NCBI GenBank assembly: GCA_028673005.1
Contig: CM054117.1
Coordinates: 4,030,001 to 4,094,000, forward strand
Reading direction: 5' to 3'
Length of the DNA stretch: 64,000 nucleotides
Source: Tanypteryx hageni
Lineage: Eukaryota > Arthropoda > Insecta > Odonata > Petaluridae
Of the stretch, positions 56,501 to 60,564 are shown in pieces (positions within the stretch are counted from its first letter, which is position 1; every line of letters starts with the position of its first letter). A program made the translations under genes and the position numbers. The notes beneath the pieces were generated by a model that was not told where the DNA came from, did not search any database, and was given only the letters and a program-made list of their open reading frames with translations.

Positions 56501-59424
56501 TTCTTTTGATGCCCATCCATTTTCATGACATCTAACTATTCACATATTTACCGGAGTATAAGACGAGAATTTTTTCCTAATTTAGTCTCGGAAAAATGTG
56601 AGATCATCTTATATTTGTGAATAAAGAAAAATACTTAGATAGAGCATGTTTTTGTTACCGTCAGGACAGATTACTCAATGTTTTCAATGGAAAGTGAGGA
56701 GAAACAGTGCGTGTTAATTTTGTCTTGACATATTAGCAAAAACATTTATCTCAATTGAGCGTATCTCGAGGGAAACCTGTATTTGGTATTTTATTTATTG
56801 GAACTATGCATATTTGGTGTAATGATGAATCTTGAATGTAAAAATTTCTGTAAATTAATTGTTATCACATTTTATAGCAGCATATTTATTGTATTGAAGA
56901 TTCTAATGTTTACCTAAGAATTTATTTCTGGATTTAGCTTAATGAATATATTAGTGAGAACGTTTGAAATAATATTGTATTTAACTTTATATCTTGTGTA
57001 ACTACACATGTTAAAAGTGTTTAACCCTGTAAATAAATAAATAAAGAAGTATATTGGGTGGAAAATGTTGCTTATTTAAATTGTTTATATAAATTATAAC
57101 ATTTTCTAGGTATTTCCTGATGAATTTCACCTGCAGACATTGCATGCATTCTTAAAAGCTTGTGCAGAACTTCAGCCTGGGGTAAATGTCAAGAATATCG
57201 TTATAGGGCTGATTGACCGGCTAGCTGCATTTTCTCAGCGTGGTGAAACGCCAATCCCTCAAGATGTACCTCTCTTTGATGTCTTTTCGGAGCAAGTTGC
57301 TCAGATAATTCAGGTGAGTAATAGAATATACAAAGTTTAGTGAGGTTGTCGTCGGTTATTTCTTATATACCTCTTTTATATTTGTTCCTTTTTGAGTTAC
57401 AATTTGGAGTCGTCCTAGATCGTGAGAAAAAGAAATTGACCTAGAAAACTGTAACTTTTTGAAACTGCATTGTATAAATTTTAATCCTCAAATATATTGT
57501 GAAGACTTTGGTCATGTGATTTTGTGTATTAAATGGTTTTTTTGGTAAGTTACTAAATGTTTTTGCGAATTAAATTTTTTGAGAAAATTTATTGAAGAAG
57601 AATGGCTTATAAAAATCAAGTTATTATTCTGTGTTGATAATAAATGGATTTACTGTGTATACTTTTCTAACTGATGTAGTGTTATATGGTTTTACCTGTG
57701 TATTATATTGCATTTTTACTTTCTCTATAGTATAGGACAGTGATGGCGAACCTTTTCTAGCTCGTGTGCCAAAATTTTCTTAATAAGAGAACATTTGCCT
57801 CTTTGCATGGCAGTACCATAAAAATCTTGTGTATATTCGTAGAATGTAGCATGGATGTTTACGCAATTATATAGCAGGTCTGGAGACCCGTCTGTAGAAT
57901 GAGAAAAGAGATGGTACGGCTATTTTATAATTTTGGGGGAGGCTTTTTATTCCTTAAAATGAACAAAAGGATGTTAGATAAACTAACCTACGATAATGAA
58001 ATTGAAAGAACCCGAAATTTGACATAATTTTGGGGTAAAAAAACATAAGAACATTATGCATAGTTTATGCGATATAAAAATTTAGATTTATATTTTTTTA
58101 ATTAAAAGAATTCTCCTTCGAAAATCATAATATAACCGATAGTAAACGAAGCCACTCTTTCACATCGTTTCAATACATATATTTATTAGATTTCTGGGGT
58201 CATTTTTGCCATGTCACCGTATGAGTGACATAATTTTTTCTTATTCCATTTTGTGGCATGCCAACCAAAATCGTTCTGCGTGCCAGCCTTGGCACGCGTG
58301 CCATAGGTTCGCCATCACTGGTATAGGAGATGGTATTGTTTTCATGGAAAAAATCATTTTCGAGATTTCATCAGAAATACACGTTTTGAGGCCCCCTGAA
58401 CATGTTTTGACCATTTTCTCAACAATGTCTCTGTGTGTGTATGTGATAGAAATTTTGTGGGTCCTCAAGCTCAAAAGCTATTAATCAGGTCAATGCAAAA
58501 TTCTATATTTGGCATTTTTGTTCAAGGGACAGGAGTTGATTAGTTTTTGGTAAAAATTGGTCAACTGGAAGAGGGTGTTTGCTCTTGTCACTTATCTGTT
58601 TTTACTTTCTCCATATGCGTAGTATAGAGAAGTATTATTTTAATGAAAATATTCATATTCGAGATTTCAATGGAAATACATGTTTTAAGGTCCCCTGAAC
58701 ATGTTTTTACCATTTTCGCAATGATGTCTGTGGGTGTGCCTGTGTTTTGGGGGTACCTAACATGTTCAAATTTACATAACCTAGGATTATGTTCTGAATA
58801 TTGTAGTTTCAAGAATATCTCAAGGATGAACATTTGTTTGATATACTCTTCATTTTAATGCATTCAAAATGTTTATTAACCACAAAAAATGAGCATATAT
58901 TTTCAATTCATTTGGGTCATATTTTATTAAAGTGTATCAGATCAGTTAAACACAACCTTCAAGGTGGGCAAAAGTTGTAGTGGAAAGAGTTCTCTCTTTA
59001 GACATATATAATCTGTATATTTCATCTAAGTCTGTGCATGACACTTTGGAGGTGGTCTTTGTGAGTCTACCTGTGACAATTAGTGTTGACATTTTAATAT
59101 CACAAAAATACCACAGAAGGAAATTCAAATAAACTGCAGAGGTAATCTAAACATATCTCTAGGTGCTCCTTAGTTTAGATGTCATTGACCTACGTCAAAA
59201 AAAATGTTGGTTTTGACATTATTTTTCCATATGTTTCTATGTGTTCGACTGCTAATGGTGGATGGATGAAAGCAGACTCGGCAAGACATGGCTATCGAGG
59301 ATGTAGTCTCTCTTCAAGTTTCTTTGGTTAATCTTGCTCTCAAATGTTATTCTGAGAAAGTTGAGTATGTGGACAAGGTTCTCCGATCGACTCTTTCCAT
59401 CTTTGAAAGGTTAAATTTCCAAAG
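10381..59424 (+). CDS. VPS35: VPS35, retromer core subunit (5' portion; gene continues past the window)
   Basis: VPS35 is the alpha-solenoid scaffold of the retromer complex, which recycles cargo from endosomes to the trans-Golgi network or plasma membrane with VPS26 and VPS29. Seven exons join without any frame break: lengths 199, 124, 199, 195, 84, 204 and 149 bases, 954 in all, giving 318 residues of a family near 800. Landmarks in order are [90 protein letters not shown] (the PRLY/HPLRG region binds VPS26), [40 protein letters not shown] and [11 protein letters not shown]. The C-terminal VPS29-binding half is not in the window. The start may be an ATG at 10381-10383 split from the rest by an intron. 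Introns hold most of the transposons; none disrupts an exon. Confidence 0.95.
10682..10880 (+). CDS. VPS35: VPS35 exon: N-terminal segment
   Basis: Acceptor TTTCAG ends at 10681. It encodes [20 protein letters not shown] through SPKSYYEL plus one base. The donor GTATCC at 10881 is weak but is confirmed by the Tyr codon completed in the next exon. Confidence 0.93.
11224..12069 (-). mobile_element. Deleted PIF/Harbinger element
   Basis: The left end starts TGGGTCGAGTGAATAAAAA and the right end is the inverted form (TTTTTATTCATTCGTTCCA). Many copies of the subterminal motif AAGCAAATGCTT lie inside. A minus-strand frame at 11666-11457 encodes [20 protein letters not shown] and [13 protein letters not shown], the N-terminal part of the transposase encoded at 60845-61669. 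The rest of the transposase is missing, so this is a non-autonomous derivative of the same family. No target-site duplication is obvious. Confidence 0.75.
13396..14908 (-). pseudogene. Tigger transposase, three frameshifts, no other damage seen
   Basis: The minus-strand protein starts [20 protein letters not shown] at 14908 with a CENP-B N-terminal helix-turn-helix. It then enters the CENP-B DNA-binding domain ([40 protein letters not shown]). The DDE domain follows: NADET (first Asp), [14 protein letters not shown] (second Asp; Lys replaces the usual Asn next to it) and [13 protein letters not shown] (third Asp). An acidic Glu-rich tail ([16 protein letters not shown]) ends in SLLEYFNK. Frameshifts lie near 14735, 14375 and 14190; between them the frames are open, so decay is recent. 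Such proteins bind the element ends and cut and paste them in the nucleus. Confidence 0.88.
15186..15618. mobile_element. MITE with about 65-bp inverted repeats, nested in the Tigger
   Basis: ACTCGACGTCGTTTACGAGA at 15186 is matched on the opposite strand at 15618. The inverted repeat continues through TGCCCTTTGAAAATCGCGAT and CCGAGAGTCAT into AAAATAAGAAC, with only a few mismatches over about 65 bases. The middle holds a tRNA-like sequence. No target duplication could be recognised. Confidence 0.75.
15455..15528 (-). tRNA. tRNA-Glu-like sequence, degenerate (pseudogene or SINE-type head)
   Basis: On the minus strand, TTGGTCTAGGGG matches the A box and D-arm of tRNA-Glu, GGTTCGATTCC is a perfect B box, and the spacing gives a 74-nt tRNA length. 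A TTC triplet sits where the anticodon would be. The acceptor stem pairs at only about 4-5 of 7 positions and the T stem at about 3 of 5, so a working tRNA is unlikely. It lies at the centre of the MITE. Confidence 0.45.
16513..16651 (+). repeat. Minisatellite, three units of 44-48 bp
   Basis: Units start at 16513, 16560 and 16604, each with AGTCTTTTAT(G/T)AGGT, then TCTCTCCCT and CCTCCCCCA. Two end in TGCACAT. The third is the most diverged. Polypyrimidine-rich on this strand. Confidence 0.85.
16839..17039. mobile_element. GC-rich foldback MITE, 201 bp, TA-flanked
   Basis: AGTCTGGACGAAATTA and TAATTTCGTCCAGACT are inverted. The inverted match continues through GGATTGACA, CTAGAG, GGGTG(A)GGGCTTGG and GAAAG for about 80 bases per arm. 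A second inner hairpin uses GGGGAGGGAAGCG and CGCTTCCCTCCCC. TA flanks both ends (16837-16838 and 17040-17041), as for Tc1/mariner-type elements. Confidence 0.75.
17165..19310 (+). pseudogene. RTE-like LINE, 5'-truncated, reverse transcriptase part
   Basis: Homologous over its whole length to the copy at 38560-41440 but starts after the endonuclease. An N-terminal RT frame (17297-17785) is followed by a long open frame at 18270-19268 (332 residues) with [36 protein letters not shown] (YASD replaces the catalytic YADD), [19 protein letters not shown] and [14 protein letters not shown]. The catalytic change and frameshifts mean it is inactive. An internal duplication of about 105 bp lies at 17680-17874. 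The 3' end has a short GAT-type tail. Confidence 0.85.
19311..19812. other. Intron sequence, AT-rich, nothing recognised
   Basis: Intron of VPS35 between the RTE-like copy and the next exon. I see no frame, terminus or repeat here. Confidence 0.5.
19813..19936 (+). CDS. VPS35: VPS35 exon: [14 protein letters not shown] to NIVPRL
   Basis: The acceptor AG is at 19811-19812. Its first two bases complete a Tyr codon. It encodes [20 protein letters not shown], then [20 protein letters not shown]. The donor GTAAGT at 19937 splits a Leu codon in phase 2. Confidence 0.95.
19937..22265. other. VPS35 intron: simple repeat only
   Basis: A (TTA)n microsatellite lies at about 20489-20519. The block around 20770-20850 (ACAACTTTTGAACCAATGGA, TTTTAATGAAACTTGG) recalls dispersed non-coding repeats, but I cannot name it. 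The rest shows no gene or terminus. Confidence 0.5.
22266..22346 (+). repeat. tRNA-derived sequence (SINE-type or tRNA pseudogene)
   Basis: GGCGGGTTAGCCAAGC resembles an acceptor strand plus A box, and GGGTTTGATCCTCACCC resembles a B box with part of the 3' acceptor strand, 81 nt apart end to end. The long middle suggests a Leu- or Ser-type tRNA. Stem pairing is partial. It directly precedes the Helitron-like cluster. Confidence 0.4.
22370..22709 (-). mobile_element. Helitron-like family A, partial copy
   Basis: The minus strand contains the family blocks for the central and 5' body (TTAAAGTTAAAACTA, AATTGCGAA, GAGTTTTTG). The hairpin end is missing, and the copy abuts the full copy that begins at 22713. 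Confidence 0.5.
22713..24253 (-). mobile_element. Helitron-like family A head-to-head dimer
   Basis: A minus-oriented copy (22713-23481) and a plus-oriented body (23483-24204) meet head to head. Both outer edges carry CTAG, preceded by AAGGTGCTTGC-type hairpins. The right side continues into a further minus 5' end (TCATTTTATATAGACG on the minus strand, ending at 24253). Read on the minus strand, the whole runs from TC at 24253 to CTAG at 22713 with internal inverted arms of about 720 bp. The dimer at 36718-38293 has the same plan. No protein is encoded. Confidence 0.6.
24605..24760 (-). mobile_element. Helitron-like family A, 3' fragment
   Basis: TTGCATGCAAGCACATCATA and the following CACCTTGAAAAAACATTCAT match the hairpin end of family A on the minus strand. 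The rest of the element is absent; a long palindrome follows directly. Confidence 0.5.
24771..24922. repeat. 152-bp palindrome with a perfect 64-bp core
   Basis: 24815-24878 is a perfect inverted repeat from GGCAGTCATATACATATACA to its complement, with no spacer, centred between 24846 and 24847. The arms extend imperfectly from ATTCCTTCC (24772) to GGAAGGAAT (24921). The core is ATAC/ATGC-rich. Confidence 0.9.
25076..25753 (+). mobile_element. Helitron-like family A copy with divergent body
   Basis: 5' TCATTCTATATAGACG follows an A. 3' TGCTTGCAGCATGCAAGCA is a strong 7-bp hairpin, followed by CCTTCTA and CTAG before T. The middle differs from other copies and includes two GTTCGACTCC-type B-box-like blocks (about 25230 and 25412). 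Confidence 0.6.
25754..26473. other. VPS35 intron, no feature recognised
   Basis: AT-rich sequence with a block near 26040-26075 (CAACCAATTGACCAATTTTG) resembling one near 20800. No frame of interest. Confidence 0.45.
26474..26868 (+). mobile_element. Tc1-like remnant retaining a DNA-binding domain frame
   Basis: CAGGGTGATCATTTTAAATG at the left is inverted at the right (CATTTAAAATGATCATCATC then CTG), followed by TA at 26869-26870; the left TA is changed to AA. Between lies an open frame from 26650 ([20 protein letters not shown], then [20 protein letters not shown]). This matches the N-terminal helix-turn-helix of Tc1/mariner-type transposases. The catalytic domain has been deleted. Confidence 0.7.
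26871..27497. other. VPS35 intron, nothing recognised
   Basis: AT-rich; ends with the polypyrimidine tract and AG acceptor of the next exon. Confidence 0.5.
27498..27696 (+). CDS. VPS35: VPS35 exon: [13 protein letters not shown] to HPDGT
   Basis: The acceptor TTATTAG ends at 27497. It encodes [20 protein letters not shown], the signature [18 protein letters not shown] and then [18 protein letters not shown]. The donor is GTGATT at 27697, chosen because the next exon opens [12 protein letters not shown] as in other animal VPS35 proteins. The linker after LPD is variable across species. Confidence 0.92.
27697..28153. other. VPS35 intron with a Tigger-type terminus
   Basis: CAGTAAAACTCTCAAATTCG at about 27785 resembles a Tigger left end, and the next 80 bases suit such an element. 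No matching right end was found, so it is probably truncated. Confidence 0.4.
28154..28500 (+). mobile_element. Helitron-like family B copy 1 (3' end lost)
   Basis: Starts TCTTATTATTAATAGCG after an A. It shares TTTTTAAAGCGAA(A/G)GTAACA, ACCTGCAGATTTGCAG, TGACTGGCTAAGCTC and GTGATGGTTGATGTTAAG with copies 2 and 3. It fades after about 28500 into a short tandem repeat. Confidence 0.55.
28516..28900 (+). repeat. Imperfect tandem repeat, three units of about 105-150 bp
   Basis: Units starting near 28516, 28622 and 28760 share CAATTGAAATAATC or AAATTGAAATTATC, then GGGACATAGTA, GTATGATAA, CAT(A)TTAATATTTCC and TTTATTTTGTTCCAA. A fourth, partial unit lies at about 29520-29611 and is interrupted by the mariner insertion. 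Confidence 0.7.
28901..29519. other. VPS35 intron between tandem-repeat units
   Basis: No gene seen. The block near 29320-29420 (AGGAACATATCTGTC, AGGAACGTATCTC) repeats a short motif and may be a worn transposon end. Confidence 0.35.
29612..30919 (+). mobile_element. mariner element, 1308 bp, TA-flanked
   Basis: Left end CAAGGTGCAGTGAAAAAGTT and right end AACTTTTTGATTGCACCTCG are inverted repeats of the mariner type. TA flanks both sides (29610-29611 and 30920-30921). The length is standard for mariner. Confidence 0.92.
29817..30857 (+). pseudogene. mariner transposase, frameshifted
   Basis: From ATG 29817: [20 protein letters not shown], with the mariner N-terminal helix-turn-helix through [18 protein letters not shown] frameshift near 29990 leads to [18 protein letters not shown] and [12 protein letters not shown] (first Asp). 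Another near 30372 leads to [13 protein letters not shown] (second Asp) and [16 protein letters not shown] (third Asp), a DD34D arrangement. A stop after PKLK and a further shift precede the C-terminal [11 protein letters not shown]. Inactive. It inserted into the tandem repeat just before Helitron-like copy B2. Confidence 0.92.
30924..31286 (+). mobile_element. Helitron-like family B copy 2
   Basis: 5' TCTATATATTAATAGC after an A. The 3' hairpin GTCGATTTATCGAC is followed by AGGCAACTG and CTAG before T. Body non-coding, 363 bp. It lies 3 bp right of the mariner target site. Confidence 0.65.
31291..33979 (+). mobile_element. Second Tigger-type transposon, TA-flanked
   Basis: Left end TACAGTAAAACCCGCG and right end CGCAGGTTTCACTGTG are inverted; TA lies on both outer sides (31289-31290 and 33980-33981). 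AGGCGGAA repeats occur near both ends. It splits Helitron-like copy B2 from B3. Confidence 0.8.
32226..33590 (+). pseudogene. Tigger transposase relic
   Basis: From ATG 32226: [20 protein letters not shown] with a CENP-B-type N-terminus. Frame changes lead to [20 protein letters not shown] (DNA-binding domain). A short out-of-frame segment near 32620 holds ADET (first Asp). [47 protein letters not shown] (second Asp) and [20 protein letters not shown] (third Asp) follow, ending in an acidic tail. Several frameshifts and a stop at 32849 make it dead. Its sequence is clearly different from the Tigger at 13396-14908. Confidence 0.85.
33980..34357 (+). mobile_element. Helitron-like family B copy 3
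   Basis: Shares the full body with copy 2 and ends with the hairpin GTCGATGCATTGAT, then GGGCAACTA and CTAG. Its 5' TC end is disturbed by the Tigger insertion. Removing the Tigger places it directly after copy 2 in the same direction. Confidence 0.6.
34431..35226. mobile_element. hAT-type MITE candidate
   Basis: Left end TAGGGTGACCAGATGTTCCG. The right end carries the imperfect inverted form (CCCACTTTCACTTGATCACC). Both ends include a CCCGG block with GTCCC. No 8-bp duplication could be read, so the right boundary is uncertain. No coding sequence. Confidence 0.45.
35280..35322 (+). ncRNA. Hammerhead-ribozyme-like motif (copy 1)
   Basis: GCTA, then ATGATGA, a hairpin GAGAGCC-TG-GCTCTC, GAAA, a tiny 2-bp stem III around ATGT, and TAGC pairing back to GCTA. 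This is the order of a type I hammerhead. Position C3 of the core is changed to A, and a U sits extra between the core and stem II, so cleavage activity is doubtful. Minimal hammerheads of this shape are known from Penelope-like retroelements. Confidence 0.4.
35621..35663 (-). ncRNA. Hammerhead-ribozyme-like motif (copy 2)
   Basis: On the minus strand: GCTA, the canonical core CTGAAGA, an extra T, a hairpin GAGAGC-TTA-GCTCTT, GAAA, a 2-bp stem III around ACAT, the site ATC, and TAGC pairing with GCTA. The core and the NUH cleavage site match the hammerhead consensus; the extra T after A9 does not. Confidence 0.45.
35671..36717. other. VPS35 intron; possible degenerate tRNA-like block
   Basis: Between 36557 and 36625, GGTGTAGTAGCTAGG and GATGCGACCC sit at tRNA A-box and B-box distance but match poorly. 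No other feature recognised. Confidence 0.3.
36718..38293 (+). mobile_element. Helitron-like family A head-to-head dimer (second locus)
   Basis: 5' TCATTATATATCGACG after A; 3' hairpin TGCTTGCAGTATGCAAGCA, then CCAACTA and CTAG before T. Inside, a minus copy (about 36764-37551) meets a plus copy (about 37560-38293) at an AT-rich palindromic junction containing another inverted 5' end. Arms are about 720 bp. No coding sequence. The layout mirrors the locus at 22713-24253. Confidence 0.6.
38310..38532 (-). mobile_element. Tigger-type MITE end fragment
   Basis: It ends GGGGTTTTACTG then TA. Read on the minus strand, it is similar throughout to 63298-63475 (shared AAGTAAGACTAACAATAAAA, ATAAAGAG, CCGGCACACTTTTT-type blocks), so both belong to one family. 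Confidence 0.65.
38560..41440 (+). pseudogene. RTE-like LINE, endonuclease plus reverse transcriptase, decayed
   Basis: The endonuclease starts [20 protein letters not shown] (about 38605) with [14 protein letters not shown]. It continues through 38812-39480 with [24 protein letters not shown]-like blocks and [19 protein letters not shown]. The reverse transcriptase follows with stops and shifts: [25 protein letters not shown]. The C-terminal frame 40899-41405 reads ETW-like [20 protein letters not shown] and [13 protein letters not shown]. It is nearly full length, unlike the copy at 17165. Its 3' end runs into a (TA)n tract, as is usual for RTE elements with microsatellite tails. Confidence 0.87.
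41443..41525. repeat. (TA)n microsatellite, about 80 bp
   Basis: Uninterrupted TA repeat directly after the RTE-like 3' end. It may have grown from the element's simple-repeat tail. Confidence 0.95.
41527..41562 (-). mobile_element. Helitron-like family A, 3'-end fragment
   Basis: AGTAGTTGGTGCTTTCTTTC and TGCAAGCATTTCA match the inverted hairpin end of family A seen at 36764. Only this end remains. Confidence 0.45.
41563..41995. other. VPS35 intron, nothing recognised
   Basis: No gene, terminus or clear repeat seen. Confidence 0.45.
41996..43025 (-). repeat. Tandem duplication, two units of about 490 bp
   Basis: Matching landmarks recur about 480-500 bp apart: TTTCGACAAATCTTTCGCC at about 42124 and 42627, TTAAGTGGGTAGTTGTC at 42171 and 42677, and TTTGCATTTGATTAACAC at 42231 and 42735. 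Each unit holds a minus-strand frame starting MLIKCKNEN (42247-41996 and 42752-42462), with TTTHLK and GERFVEI conserved. I do not recognise the protein; it may be a transposon fragment. Confidence 0.75.
43026..43673. other. VPS35 intron, nothing recognised
   Basis: No gene, terminus or clear repeat seen. Confidence 0.45.
43674..43971. mobile_element. hAT MITE, 298 bp, perfect 8-bp duplication
   Basis: Starts CAGCGGTGCCCAAACT and ends AGTTTGGGCACTGCTG; AGCTAGAC flanks both sides exactly (43666-43673 and 43972-43979). GGCGGGCCAC and GGGCCG blocks near the ends are typical. The exact duplication suggests a relatively recent insertion. Confidence 0.93.
43980..45669. other. VPS35 intron with worn transposon ends and simple repeats
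   Basis: Degenerate repeats of TCGTCATG/TCATCG type lie at about 45230-45420. A terminus-like block at about 45495-45560 (TAAGACGACCCCC ... TTCGTCTTGGATTCGG) resembles one near 44930 (CTAGGACGACCCTCC). No intact element. Confidence 0.4.
45670..45864 (+). CDS. VPS35: VPS35 exon: [12 protein letters not shown] to YRK
   Basis: The acceptor CTTTTAG ends at 45669. It encodes [40 protein letters not shown] and [20 protein letters not shown], ending EKYRK. The donor GTAAAC is in phase 0. 65 codons, highly conserved, no break. Confidence 0.96.
46094..46582 (-). pseudogene. LINE reverse-transcriptase C-terminal fragment
   Basis: The minus-strand 162-residue frame contains [40 protein letters not shown] and [11 protein letters not shown], then [12 protein letters not shown]. 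This is the region downstream of the reverse transcriptase seen in many arthropod LINEs (normally reading L-R-R-x-C-x-x-S-R-x-x-R-V-R-N). It is a different lineage from the two RTE-like copies. Truncated on both sides. Confidence 0.7.
46583..47130. other. VPS35 intron, nothing recognised
   Basis: AT-rich, no gene or element boundary seen. Confidence 0.45.
47334..47374 (-). ncRNA. Hammerhead-ribozyme-like motif (copy 3)
   Basis: On the minus strand: CTA, the canonical core CTGATGA, an extra T, a hairpin AGAGC-TTT-GCTCT, GGAAA, a 2-bp stem III around ATGT, and TAG pairing with CTA. It is clearly homologous to the motifs at 35280 and 35621. The extra base and the weak stem II base make activity doubtful. 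Confidence 0.4.
47491..49391 (+). mobile_element. Jerky/Tigger-type transposon
   Basis: Left end CAGTCGAGTCTTGGTTATCC and right end GGATAATCAAGACTACTG are inverted. TA precedes the left end; the right TA is not preserved. Length 1901 bp. It lies in the right arm of a foldback element. Confidence 0.85.
47724..49173 (+). pseudogene. Jerky-type transposase relic
   Basis: [20 protein letters not shown] opens at 47724 (pogo/CENP-B N-terminus). A frameshift near 47800 leads to [20 protein letters not shown] and then [20 protein letters not shown] (CENP-B DNA-binding). A stop at 48122 precedes [20 protein letters not shown] (first Asp), [20 protein letters not shown] and [11 protein letters not shown]. 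After another stop come [16 protein letters not shown] (second Asp) and [20 protein letters not shown] (third Asp). Jerky-like proteins are the closest family. Multiple lesions, inactive. Confidence 0.88.
49632..49715 (+). CDS. VPS35: VPS35 exon: [11 protein letters not shown] to YLMECIIQ
   Basis: The acceptor TTTTTTAG ends at 49631. It encodes 28 residues, including [20 protein letters not shown]. The donor GTAAGC follows in phase 0. It is too short to stand out on its own but is near-invariant in animals. Confidence 0.95.
49910..52060 (-). pseudogene. Pogo-type (Tigger-like) transposase relic
   Basis: A left terminus CAGGCATCCCTCGCTTGGCG begins after TA at 49908. On the minus strand, blocks at 52010-51708 include [20 protein letters not shown] (first Asp) and [11 protein letters not shown]. 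51552-51364 holds [20 protein letters not shown], where the second catalytic Asp is replaced by Ala, and [15 protein letters not shown]. 51348-50977 holds [11 protein letters not shown] and [14 protein letters not shown]. Frameshifts separate the pieces, and I found no clear right terminus. This is a third pogo lineage, distinct from the other transposases here. Confidence 0.8.
52061..52814. other. VPS35 intron, nothing recognised
   Basis: Repeated short words such as TATGGAATACTATT and CATATTTGG occur near 52150-52200 and 52510-52550, in opposite orientation, possibly the ends of a worn element. Confidence 0.35.
52815..53518 (+). mobile_element. Helitron-like family A copy (single, 704 bp)
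   Basis: 5' TCTATTATATATAGACTTCT; 3' hairpin GCTTGCAGAATGCAGGC, then ACCTTCTA and CTAG before T. The first part of the body is deleted; from AAAACCGACTAGAAAAACGA on it follows the other copies. Monomeric, not a dimer. Confidence 0.6.
53519..54727. other. VPS35 intron with one solo transposon end
   Basis: At about 54400-54427 GGGGGTCGACTTATACACAG with GTATATAC resembles a right terminus similar to the left terminus at about 56536 (TTTACCGGAGTATAAGACGA). No gene found. Confidence 0.4.
54728..55761. mobile_element. TA-flanked DNA transposon, non-coding, 1034 bp
   Basis: Left CCGTAAATACCCGCATATAG with GTGCGCACCCTCG; right GTGCGCATTATACGCGGGTA with TTTATGG; TA on both sides (54726-54727 and 55762-55763). 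Both ends also carry CCTCGTATAACACGCA. No transposase inside; probably mobilised by a pogo-type enzyme. Confidence 0.8.
55980..56540 (-). pseudogene. Pogo-type transposase C-terminal fragment
   Basis: Minus-strand reading gives [17 protein letters not shown], then [20 protein letters not shown] (third-Asp region, LQVLDV), and in other frames residues matching the later QRS/AWN region. Many stops and frame changes. This form ([15 protein letters not shown]) belongs to a fourth pogo lineage common in animal genomes. Confidence 0.65.
56541..57109. other. VPS35 intron, nothing further recognised
   Basis: After the terminus-like block at about 56536-56570 the sequence is AT-rich; it ends with the TTTTCTAG acceptor of the next exon. 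Confidence 0.45.
57110..57313 (+). CDS. VPS35: VPS35 exon: [15 protein letters not shown] to VAQIIQ
   Basis: The acceptor TTTTCTAG ends at 57109. Its 68 codons encode [40 protein letters not shown] and [13 protein letters not shown]. The donor GTGAGT is in phase 0. No disruption. Confidence 0.96.
57716..58870. repeat. Tandem pair of about 270-bp units, the first split by a MITE
   Basis: Unit 1 (57716-57737 plus 58329-58600) and unit 2 (about 58600-58870) share TTTTTACTTTCTC(T/C)ATA, GTATAG, TTCGAGATTTCA, GAAATACA(C/T)GTTTT and CCCCTGAACATGTTTT, then ACCATTTTC. Non-coding. Confidence 0.8.
57738..58320. mobile_element. hAT MITE, 583 bp, perfect 8-bp duplication
   Basis: Starts CAGTGATGGCGAACCTTTT and ends AGGTTCGCCATCACTG. 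GTATAGGA flanks both sides exactly (57730-57737 and 58321-58328). GTGCCA blocks occur near both ends. No frame of interest. It sits inside the first unit of a tandem repeat. Confidence 0.94.
58871..59275. other. VPS35 intron, nothing recognised
   Basis: No element boundary or gene seen. Confidence 0.45.
59276..59424 (+). CDS. VPS35: VPS35 exon: [14 protein letters not shown] to ERLNFQ
   Basis: The acceptor AAGCAG ends at 59275. It encodes [40 protein letters not shown] and SIFERLNFQ plus two bases. The donor GTACTG follows at 59425. This is the last VPS35 exon I can find in the window; the following intron is at least 4.5 kb. Confidence 0.95.
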
Positions 59425-60564
59425 GTACTGTTTTATTTTTTGAATCCTTTAATTTCCTCATTGTTAAAACTTCTTAACTTATTTTTTTTAGTGGGATAGA
59501 AATGCCATATCCGCCCGAATACAAGCCGATGTTTTTTGTCAAAATCTATCATGAAAAAATCATCCCTCAGCTTAAATGACAGTCTGAGAACAAAAATTTG
59601 GGATTAGGGTTGTCTCATAGTCACTCATAGATGGCAGCACGTCTCATTGCCGTTGCGATCAAATGACTGTACTATATTTTTCATAAAGTAAATAATTGAT
59701 CTACGATGAATATTAATAAAGCTAGAATATTGAATTTGGCATTACTTGTGTTTTGTTACCATTGTTACTCAGCCTTTCATTTATAAATGCTGTTGGATAT
59801 TTTCTTTCGTTTTTAAGGGCTATGGATATAGTTAGCAATTTGTATTATTTTTCATTAGCCATTAAAATAAATTCCTATTAGTTTTACTTGGCTATTGTAG
59901 TCATTGTAATGTTTGTATGCATGTTAAAACCCCATTCATAGCATCTATTAAAATTTCATACATTGACTATGCAGATGATTTTGCAAAATGCGATGATGGC
60001 TTTCGATGCTCAACTGTTTGAATATCGGCAAATAAAGAGACATCTGCTCTGAAGGTATGAGCAACGGCATGAACTACAAAACTCAGCTGATAATGAACAG
60101 TAAAACTTTACATGGAACGTGTATAATTATAAAAATGCAATTTCTTAAGGCTATATAAATGCTAATTTCATTGGAAATAGATTTGAATGAAAAATTGTCT
60201 TTCCGAGGTTGCTATTGCTTTATTTGACCTTTTGTGAAAATGAAGATGAATGAAATTATCATCGTTGAATGTGAAACATTAATCAACATTGAGAAATTAT
60301 TAATTGGAGTAATATTTCAAAATGACAAGAACTAAACCATTTCCCAATCTTTTCTTCAATCTTGAATAATGTATTCTAGGCCATGCATGCATGCCCAGCA
60401 CACTTCAGCATAAAATCTATGAAATTTACTTTTCTGCCAAGAAATGGTGGACATTTTTGGGGGTAAGCTTAAATCCGTGGTCAGCTTCTATTAGGGCAGA
60501 TTCAGTGATTATCAAGAAAATTTTATACATTTGAGATTTATTGATTTAAATTTCAATATATAAT
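59425..60564. other. VPS35 intron, possible worn element ends
   Basis: The block at 59493-59580 (AATACAAGCCGATG ... CATCCCTCAGCTTAAATGAC) looks like inward sequence of a small DNA transposon. A frame near 59975-60060 (MILQNAMMAFDAQLFEYRQI) ends quickly and is unassigned. Confidence 0.35.

Noticed and set aside
59493..59580. Possible alternative last exon of VPS35 after the exon ending at 59424 (good TTTTTTTTAG acceptor, in-frame 29 codons then TGA)
   Set aside because: The encoded residues (SGIEMPYPPEYKPMFF and on) have no match to the conserved VPS35 sequence expected next. The DNA (AATACAAGCCGATG, CCTCAGCTTAAATGA) instead looks like a worn transposon end.
59975..60103. Frame with MILQNAMMAFDAQLFEYRQI as a further host exon
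   Set aside because: Lacks a convincing link to VPS35, stops early, and no splice pattern in phase with the previous exon was found.
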